Assembly (NCBI GenBank): GCA_000727475.1
Contig: KL647318.1
Span: 1,273,649 to 1,337,648 of the forward strand
From: Sarcocystis neurona
Taxonomy: Eukaryota; Apicomplexa; Conoidasida; Eucoccidiorida; Sarcocystidae
Length of the DNA: 64,000 bases
Direction of reading: 5' to 3'
Below are positions 56,391-64,000 of the stretch, piece after piece. The translations under genes were made by a program, and so were the position numbers. The notes under the pieces are model-generated. The model had not been told where the DNA came from. It worked only from the letters and a program-made list of their open reading frames with translations, and ran no database searches. Position 1 is the stretch's first letter; each line of letters begins with the position of its first letter.

Positions 56391-58033
56391 ACAGTACAGC
56401 GTCAGGGAATTCAACAAGTAGATTCTCTTGTGTTTCGGTACTCCTATCTTGACCTTCGTACTTGCCTCTTATGTGTCCCTACACTTTTCTCGTCTGGAGT
56501 TTTTCACGGTATTCCGAGTTGCATGGTGACCGGTGTCCGGCTGTCTACAATAGCGGGCAGCAACCGTTGTCGCCGCACCCAAGAAGTCACGTTTGACTCT
56601 GTAAGCTGGACCGTATCGTCCTTTACTTCATTAAATCTTGGTACGCTGTAGAAGTATTCATACACGAATAGGCCAGAGGGTCAGTCTGATGTGCGGATCT
56701 CGCGCCACAACGAAATTGTACGCGAGCCACCCGGACCGCAGCCTCCAGCGGTCAAGTGCTGACTTACAGAACTTCAAACGCTGTTTGTCTGGTACTCTGT
56801 TTTACAGTGAGTATGTGCTAGAAGCTAGTTCTACCTTGAACGCTTTTCGACGCTAGTCCACACCAGGAAATCGTCCGTAACAATATGAGTCGCAAAAATC
56901 AACCGAGCAGTTTCACTTACGCTACCGGAAAGACGAGAATCTGCTCCGAAATTCTGCACTTTCCAGAGGCAATGCAACGCAGTCGCTCACCAGCTACAGC
57001 ATTTCAGAGAAGAAACACTGGATCTACCTTTCTTCTGTGGAGCACAACGAAGAGTTTTCCTGCAGCACACGCAGTGAAGCGTGCAACATGAACAGGGAAG
57101 CGCGGTGAGTCGCTTTCTCCACGAGCGTAGGAGAATTCAGGATCCGGACCTAAAAGGATGCTGCAGTCGTAGGTGTGTTGAGCAGTAAACTCTGAAACAC
57201 GTTATAACGCGGTTCAGGTATTAAGCACGTCCTTGCAGGAGTCGTCCACTCGTTCTCCGGTATCTATATTTCAACTGCATTGCGACTCGCGCCGAGCGCA
57301 CACCACGTGTACGATGTACAGCTGCATCCACCCTCAGTCCATGGATTTGTGAAAAAGGAGGCGACTCTTCGAGTTTTCCTTTATAAAGCTGAACCTACGC
57401 ACGACAGCTTTTACAGAATACAATGGCAACTGTGGCGACACAAAAAACCACATCATTAATACGCACGCTCCCCCGAATCGGCAACGGGGAGTACTCGAAC
57501 ATGGGGGGGACGACACGGAAGATGATCCATCGCACAGCACAGAAAGCCCAGGATTTTTAATCCAGAAAAAAGACGGCATTGAACTCTGCAGAAACGTCGA
57601 ACCTTACAGAGCAGCGTCGATTTAACTGTGTGGTAGAAGCCAAGACAGCTAGCAAGCCGGCTGCGCACCCCGGAGCCTTTCATAGTTGGAACCCTCTAGA
57701 GCGACAGTTTACGGGACCACACAAGGGGTGGTGTGCGCATGTACAGCTGCACAAGCAACTCCCCAGCGCATCGCCGACTACGTTTTTTTTCAACCCATAG
57801 ATTTAACACGTTTCCAAGGTCTCCCACTTGTACATCCAGATACACGTATATACATATATGCGTATATTTCTATGTACGTTTGTACAATGTAGACACACGT
57901 GTAGGGATCGCCGCTAGTAGGCGTGTATACGTGCGTATGCACAGGACGCAGGACTGTCGTGGATGGCGTTCCTCGAGCTACAACAACCGGAAGGAGTGAA
58001 AAGGGTTTTTTCTTAATGAAAATCTGAGGCCTT

Positions 58034-58053
58034 CTCACCCTTGAAAAGGTGAG
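58034..58053. other. 6-bp hairpin
   Basis: CTCACC (58034-58039) and GGTGAG (58048-58053) around an 8-nt A/T-rich loop. Short enough to be chance. Confidence 0.6.
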
Positions 58054-59500
58054 TCTGCCGGGACCGTCGCAGTGACGATCGCGTCATTGCGTTGCCCCCT
58101 CAGAGGTGCTTGAATCGTCGGTGAACAAAGCTTCTGTTTGTCGGGATTTACCAAGCGGCTTATCTCGCTTCTGCGCCTGCGTTATAATGAGATGCCTACC
58201 CGTTCTATTTGTAGGCGCTGTCCGTATTGTATGCGCGCACAGGCTACTAGCCTGTCAGATTGTCAGATGGAGGATGGTGGGTTACACACGCATAGGATTT
58301 GAGTGGCAGCGAGGAAGACACGTGGCGTCGTTCTATCACAGCAGGAAAAATAGATGTCTGCTTCGTCGTGCGCAGTGTCTCACTGAGGGTATCACTGACG
58401 CAGTCAGTCCTACAAAGACATCGCAACATACTTGAGTATTCTTGAAGTCTGCTTGGCCCTACCGTTTCCGCATGACTGACTACTACGTGAACACAGTTCT
58501 GGTAGAGCACCGTGCGAAACTGCTGATTTGTGCACTTTTCTGCACAGTAGCTACCACGTGCGACGGAAAGCCGGCCGCGCGTGGAATGGCGGGTGTGCCG
58601 ACTACAGCTCTTCTTCGCGAACGAAGCTGCATTCCACTCTAGGAGAAGGATGCTGCTCACTTGTGGACTCGCAGAAGTACCACGCATTGCACGGGAGACA
58701 CCCTTCCTTTAGACAGGCGCTGAACTCTCGAACGCATACGGGTACCTCGCACGTATACGTCTGTCTATTTGGTTACACAGAGAAACGCTAATATATGTAT
58801 ATATATATATATGTTAAGACAGAATTTCCCTGCGCACGGGTGTAGGCGAAGTGGTGTTATACGTATGGTTTCTCTATGGGATGGAAGAAATAGCGTCAAT
58901 GTTCAACAACATGAGGATTTGCTGCGTTCGTCGATTAGCTGCCGCTGTGCAAATCCCGTGCGAAAGGCACGACGCCCACTTAAACTGGAGGCCTAACATT
59001 GGCGCATCAGAACTGAAAGCACGTCTAAAGAACTTGTGCCCGCGCTGTTTCCACACCGTGTACTATTAATGCCTTTGAAGACATGGTGGGAATTTTTTGT
59101 GAAGCTCGGCTGATACGCAGTGAACAGCCAAATGGCTGCTACACTGACACTGTGGGGACATGCTTATATCAAAGTTAAATATGTAATGCTGACATGGTGT
59201 TAGTCAAAAAACTGTCGGAGACGTCTCAGCGCACAGGTTATGTGCGCACCTGTACGCTGCTTCTTTTCCAAGTTGCTTTGCAAACGTAAAAGCATTAAAG
59301 TTTCTTCCTGTCGCTTCTGAACTGAAATGTGAGGGACCAAAGGCGCCTCCGCCCGCGACCCTTTCACACGGTCTGTTTCTGTGCTGCTCTAGGTATGTCC
59401 CTGTTTCCAGCAGACATACAGGTGACCCTCAGAAAGTTCAGTCTCCATAAATATGCCGATCTGTTCTTTGCCAGGTAGACCAAATGCTAGTGCAATTTTA

Positions 59501-61836
59501 CGCCTAATTTTTAACACCTCTTACCTTCCGCAGGTGTCTGAAACATTCCGGCAATCAAGGTTGCCACCCCCCTAATGTGTGACGACAGTTGCGCACACGG
59601 CGTCGGAGGTGATGACCGAAAAATTTCCTGGCCGCACGCGCATTGCAGGAGCAATACGAGATAGGCTTCAGCGCGCGGCTCTGCCTGCCTTGTCCGAAAC
59701 AACGCGACACGTAGCATGTAGCTACAGAACTGTGCAAACTTGAGCCTTCGAAAGCCAGGAAAGCCTGTGAGCGTCAATGGTAAGATTGTGCGCTGAAAGC
59801 GATTGTGAGCAGCTGCTTACGGTTGATTCTGGCGTGTTCGCTGGTCGTGGTGCACACGCGTTATAAATAATCCTCTTCGGAAACTTTTGTACAGGCCCCC
59901 TGCACCACGCTTTTCAATGGAACAGGACGGTATTCAGCGTCCTGTTGTGGTCTTGAGTGTTCCTGAGGCACTTCCGTTCACGACTATACCGACATGCCTC
60001 ATTCGTTTGGTTGGCGGTGCGTTTCGACGTTCACAGCGCATACAACACACACCTGGGAGCTATCAGCTTGCACCGCCGTGCCAGCCTTCCATACACATCC
60101 GTAAATGCACAAAAATCTGCGACTGCGCACGGACATGTATACGTGGCACAGAAGAAGACACGAGTACACCATCTATAGTTCAGTGTTGGTGAATCTGCGT
60201 CCCTCCGAAGGAGTGCTGTCATGTACTCTGCACACGTAGCTTCATCACGTGGCCACGTGCTTGAACCACTGAGCTACTTTCTCACCAAAGTTCCATCATC
60301 TTCGCACTGCATCGTCATATTCGGTCAACCTCTCTGGTGGCAGCTACCCCACTACGACAAGGGCATAAAAACTGCCTGACTGTGGCCAGCTGTGCACGTG
60401 CAACCCGAACAAAGAAACGTGCGCAAATCCCGGATGCACCAAGTATCAACAAAGCACGGATAACTTTGTGCATTGCTGCTGCTTCTTCTCGACCATTTAT
60501 CATGTTCTTAGAAACAGTGACATCTTCGGTAATAGCTGGCATTGAGCTTCATGAGTGAGACTGCTGCAAAATTCTCCAAACGTTGGCGGCGGTAGTCGCC
60601 GGGGCAAAATCTTGTTCAACTACAAAGAGGGACGTATCATATAAGACAACAGTGACCCCCCCTTGTCTGTTGACGTCTCGCGTAACCTGTGTGTTTAGGC
60701 TCTGTAGGGGAGCAAAAAGGTAGTGAAGGTCGCTACGCAATTGCGCTGGAAATGTTTTTTCCTCTATCTTACCGTAGCGCCCCTCATTGCGAGTCCAAGT
60801 GTCATTCAGGGGGAGGCGTGATGTACGCATCTTAAACTTACGACTGCTGCGGCTTCCTTCATGTATGTAGGGTGGAAATACGGTAGTGACAGGTGCCCTC
60901 CAAGCACCCTTAGATGCACTCTTCGCTGTCGTCGTCAGGATCCTAGCAGTGACCTGTGTACAAAAAGGCATCAAAAACTCTGCCACTTTGCTGTGGCTGA
61001 GAAATGCGTCGCCTACACTGTTCGTCTCCTCCAAGTACACGGCTAGGCTGCTCTGATGCGTTCTCTACCTCGCCTTTCTCCGTTACGATACGAGGTCGAC
61101 CGTACCCAACATCGGATCTGCTGGCAAACGGTCCCGTTTTCCCTGCTTGGGTGTAAGTATAGGCGGAAATACATATATCACAACACAGCCACACGTGGGC
61201 GTTCAAATTATTGTGGTGCTCAGGGGTAGAGGGCCCTTTTCGTGCGTCACTGAATCTCCAGACCGCCGGACATAGCTGTCGTAGGGCCTTCGGGATCTAT
61301 ACTGTGCTGAAAACGACTCCCCAACAAGAGGAAGTCTAACAAAAGGAGAGCAGGGGCTTTAAGCTGCCCGGGAACACCAACGAAAAACATAGACTCTTGT
61401 AAAGATCATCATTCGCTACTGACACCGATATACTGCACACACATGTAGGATACCGCTGGTCTGTGCTTTTGCCCAAAATAGAGTTTTTTTCAAGCTACGT
61501 GCGGCTTGGGCGGCAGTCACTGCCCTCCTTCTCCTTCGTGGGTGGAAAAACCCCTATCGGGCAGCAGTATTGCTACATTCGAATGTAACCAATGTCTTGT
61601 TGGTAGCCCCAGCTCACGATTCGCCTTATTCAAGATTAAGCAGATGCTGCCTCCACTGAAGCACCTGTTGCAGAACAAGGGCCGACTGACACTCCAACTT
61701 TGTATAATATTTTTACTTCTGTCAGCGCACATGCGCTTGGTGTAAGGGCTGGAGAAGGCCAGTTTTCTGCGGTACCACTGACAAGCGGGCGGCGGCTTGG
61801 ACTGCGCAACTGGTTTCCTAGCTACTCTACTTTTGT
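59501..61836. other. Spacer with possible minus-strand coding pieces
   Basis: Minus 61040-60549 is open for 163 codons (first internal ATG about 24 codons in) with ordinary composition (LHYLFAPLQSLNTQV), and minus 59777-59511 is open for 88. Neither has a recognised domain or a convincing splice partner. A palindrome with a tRNA-like A-box motif lies at 60246-60277. Confidence 0.3.
60246..60277 (-). other. Palindrome CACGTGGCCACGTG next to an A-box-like motif
   Basis: A 14-bp perfect palindrome at 60246-60259 holds two CACGTG cores. On the minus strand it is preceded by GTAGCTCAGTGGTTCAAGC (60277-60259), which matches the pol III A-box pattern of tRNA genes. No T-arm/B-box or cloverleaf follows, so it is not a complete tRNA gene. 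Confidence 0.55.
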
Positions 61837-62686
61837 GTGATCAATCTTGCCAAAAAAATGACTTTTGCAACTTTGTACGACAGGGCCCAACAGAGAATTT
61901 TCTACCGCTGTGATGGTAACGCTCATTGCTCCTGGTTCCCTGCTGACATTGACGCGGCAAGACCGAAGGATGAGCGCGTGGCGCCTTACCGGCGACGGTT
62001 TCTACTTGGGCACACCCGAACACATACATGCGTGCAAATTTTCGTCCACTAACAGCTCGCCACTGAGGAAGTCACCCCGTGTTTTTCCGGTTTTGATTCC
62101 AAGAGTTGTCACTTCTGCCTGCGCTGAGAAGCGGCTCCCGAAAAAGGATAGCATTAGCTTAATTCGTTTACAGCAGCCCAAAATGCAATATAACTACTCA
62201 GGCACACGCGGCAGAACGAGGTACACCAAACATTAACAATTGAGATTTTCACAATGATATGACCCTTTCAGTGTCTGTGTAATTGTATGAGCGCGTTGTT
62301 CTTTGAAGAAAGTGGAACATCTGTAACAGACAAACAGAGCTCGTAAGTAAACGACAGTGTAAAACGTGTACCACGTACACGTACTACCGGACCAGATCTC
62401 CCCATTACGCACACAGAGCGTCCGCAGCACCCTGCCGCCATTCCCGTCGTCCACCAAACTCTCCAAGTGATGTTACCTGCCCGCCGTTTAAGAGTGTAGC
62501 TGTTAAATGTTAACGTTGTGGATGCCTACATTCCAGGATACGAGTACTAGACGGTGACAGTGAGGATGTATACTTCTCCGCCTGCATGAATGTTTGCGCC
62601 CATTTCGGCCTTCTCAAGATGGACGCGTTGATTCGCATTAGGTCACCAGTCTGAGCACAAACAGCAGCATTACTTTGAGGGAGAAG
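61837..62686 (+). promoter_or_regulatory. Upstream region of the Patched-type gene
   Basis: 850 bp before the proposed start codon. Two short overlapping frames occur (61858-62052, from ATG, 64 codons; 61913-62236, from ATG, 107 codons). Either could be an upstream gene remnant, a 5' exon or chance. No TATA-like element can be called. Confidence 0.25.
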
Positions 62687-63917
62687 ATGGTGCCGAGGCC
62701 ACCGGTGTGGTCCTCACGGGCTGCTTTACAAATTTTGGACGAGCGTGAGCGACGGGAAAGGTCGAAGAATAAAAGAAATATTCCTGAAGACACCCTGGGG
62801 GACTCCTCACGGCGTACTGAGCGCCGTCTCAGCGATGACGAATTCTATGCCCGATTCCGCAGTGATTACTGGTCACCTTACGAGTGCACCTCCATATTCC
62901 GGCGAACAAAATACGCATTGACTGTAGGCGTTGGCAAGTTGTTCGCGCGCTACACATTACTCGTGTACCGCCACCCGTGGACGGTAAGACCTTAATGACT
63001 GCATGTTTTCTTCTTGCAGAGCAGTTTTGTCGAGTAGGTCGGCTGACGTACTTGTCCTGGACTTCGAACTCTAGACGTTTCACTCATACTTGCACGCCAC
63101 TGACCCCACTAAAAGGGCAGACCTGCCCTTCTTTACGCGCCCACGTGCAGGCGTACTCACGTGCTTACACGTTTGTGCACATGACTGGGAAAGTAGCTAG
63201 GGGGACGCGATATAACTTCGGGCTGCGCGGGCATGCTAAAGCAGTCACCTCCGAAGGAAGAGCATTCTGGTTCATCACCGGGCTACGTAGTTGAACTTTT
63301 CATGGTTTCCAAGCCCTACGTATTGTCACGGGTTCAGTAGATGTTGCAACGTGAACATCAGTCTGTCCAGCCTATACATAAGCAGCTAAAAACATCTGCA
63401 CGAGAGCAACAAAGTCATTAACTGTAGTACGCATGAGACCTGAAAACTACTTTTGTTAATGTTGAGTGTGTATCATCAGATACATAGATTGTGTTCCTGT
63501 CCTCCAGGCAGGATGAGGCGTACACAGGTTTCAGCTTTGATGTAGAGTGGTAGCGACGCATTGATTATTATAACTCCAGCAGCCTTGCTCAAAGAAGTGA
63601 AAGATAGCCACATACAGACGCAACAACACAAGTCGTTACAGCGAAGTCCACAAATATGTACAGATCGACAAGATTGGTTGTGCTGAGATGTATGGGCTTT
63701 CGTCCCTTATAATACTGACATTAAATCAGTGTGCACTACTGTGATTGTTCTCTCCCCTGGATGTGCTCTCTCGGTGCTGACTCGCACTGCGTTGCTTCTG
63801 CAGTTTATCATTTTTCCGGCGGCAGTGTGTCTTCTGCTTGGGGTCGGCTTTCTGTTCCGCAAAGTCGTCACCGATCACGAAAAACAGTACGCGCTTCCTA
63901 AGAGCACGTCTCACGAC
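62687..63917 (+). CDS. Patched/NPC1-type RND membrane protein, N-terminal exons only
   Basis: Exon 1, 62687-62983, starts at an ATG in good context (aagATGG), 48 bases after an in-frame stop. Exon 2, 63804-63917, follows a GTAAGA donor and a gcttctgcag acceptor, joined in phase 0, and ends at a GTAAGT donor leading off the window. The N-terminus is hydrophilic and Arg/Glu-rich (about 70 residues). Next comes KLFARYTLLVYRHPWT, spliced to a membrane helix (FIIFPAAVCLLLGVGFLF) and then VVTDHEKQYALPKSTSHD. This order (aromatic/basic segment with HPW, first helix, then a T-D-x-E-x-xY/LxxP-x-S stretch) is the usual start of Patched, Dispatched and NPC1-related proteins, which move or sense sterols and other lipids. 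The sterol-sensing and permease domains would lie beyond the edge, so the subfamily cannot be fixed. Confidence 0.65.
62984..63803 (+). other. Intron 1 of the Patched-type gene
   Basis: 820 bp, GTAAGA..CTGCAG, free of the CAG and TATG arrays that fill the importin introns. Open frames inside it (for example 62884-63294) have no support. Confidence 0.6.
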
Positions 63918-64000
63918 GTAAGTACGGAACCAAAATGGTGCCCCTCTGCAAAATGAACACCGTTCGCTATGAGTTGGTAAATGGTTTGCTCGGAAGGACG
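63918..64000 (+). other. Start of intron 2 of the Patched-type gene
   Basis: Begins GTAAGT at 63918 and continues past the window edge. Reading through would end at a TGA at 63954-63956. Confidence 0.55.

Larger units (their letters stand above)
55330..59500. other. Spacer with scattered short open frames
   Basis: Includes 56310-56651 (plus, 113 codons from an internal ATG), 58106-58435 (plus) and 58247-58687 (minus), none with a recognisable motif. Short TATATA blocks occur at 55330-55350, 57846-57870 and 58792-58812, and hairpins at 56367-56390 and 58034-58053. Confidence 0.4.

Noticed and set aside
60200..60280. Complete tRNA gene on the minus strand
   Set aside because: A-box present but no B-box or cloverleaf within 100 bases.
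59887..61040. Retrotransposon reverse transcriptase or RNase H fragments
   Set aside because: Phrases such as FDVHSAYN suggested RT, but no catalytic YxDD-type motif, integrase or LTR was seen nearby.

Overview
The window looks like nuclear DNA of a coccidian apicomplexan, most likely an Eimeria species. Three signs point that way: long CAG/CTG arrays that are open in several frames, homopolymer amino-acid insertions inside an otherwise conserved protein, and many short exons separated by repeat-laden introns with GT..AG ends. The species cannot be named from sequence alone. There is no prokaryotic organisation: no operons, no ribosome-binding sites, no CRISPR or IS elements.

Two genes are recognised. 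(1) Positions 72-12343, plus strand: importin beta (karyopherin beta-1), missing its 5' exons, which lie left of the window. Ten exons join in phase at nine junctions and read in the same order as the HEAT repeats of animal importin beta. The last few residues are uncertain. (2) Positions 62687-63917, plus strand: the first two exons of a Patched/NPC1-type (RND superfamily) membrane protein that runs off the right edge.

Between them only tentative genes can be offered. The best is a possible unrecognised protein with two membrane helices at 25375-29245. Others are a small membrane-anchored product at 30629-31066, a minus-strand exon with two CxxC pairs at 49513-50052, and weaker exon-like pieces at 37.1-41.2 kb and 42.8-44.4 kb. 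At about 50% GC, stop-free runs of 100-160 codons arise many times by chance in 64 kb read in six frames, so most unsupported open frames were left out or scored low.

Layout: 0-12.7 kb importin beta with huge repeat-filled introns; 12.7-25 kb mostly repeat and spacer DNA (GA/CAG tracts, TATG-type microsatellites, minisatellites, a 211-bp tandem duplication); 25-31 kb candidate genes with CAG and 24-bp minisatellites; 31-62 kb less repetitive DNA with scattered TATG/CACA microsatellites, two further tandem repeat sets and several perfect hairpins; 62.7-64 kb start of the Patched-type gene. The left half has the character of a repeat-rich coccidian segment and the right half of a repeat-poor one.

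Nothing shows the genes working together. Importin beta carries cargo through nuclear pores, and the Patched-type protein is a predicted lipid or sterol-handling membrane protein.
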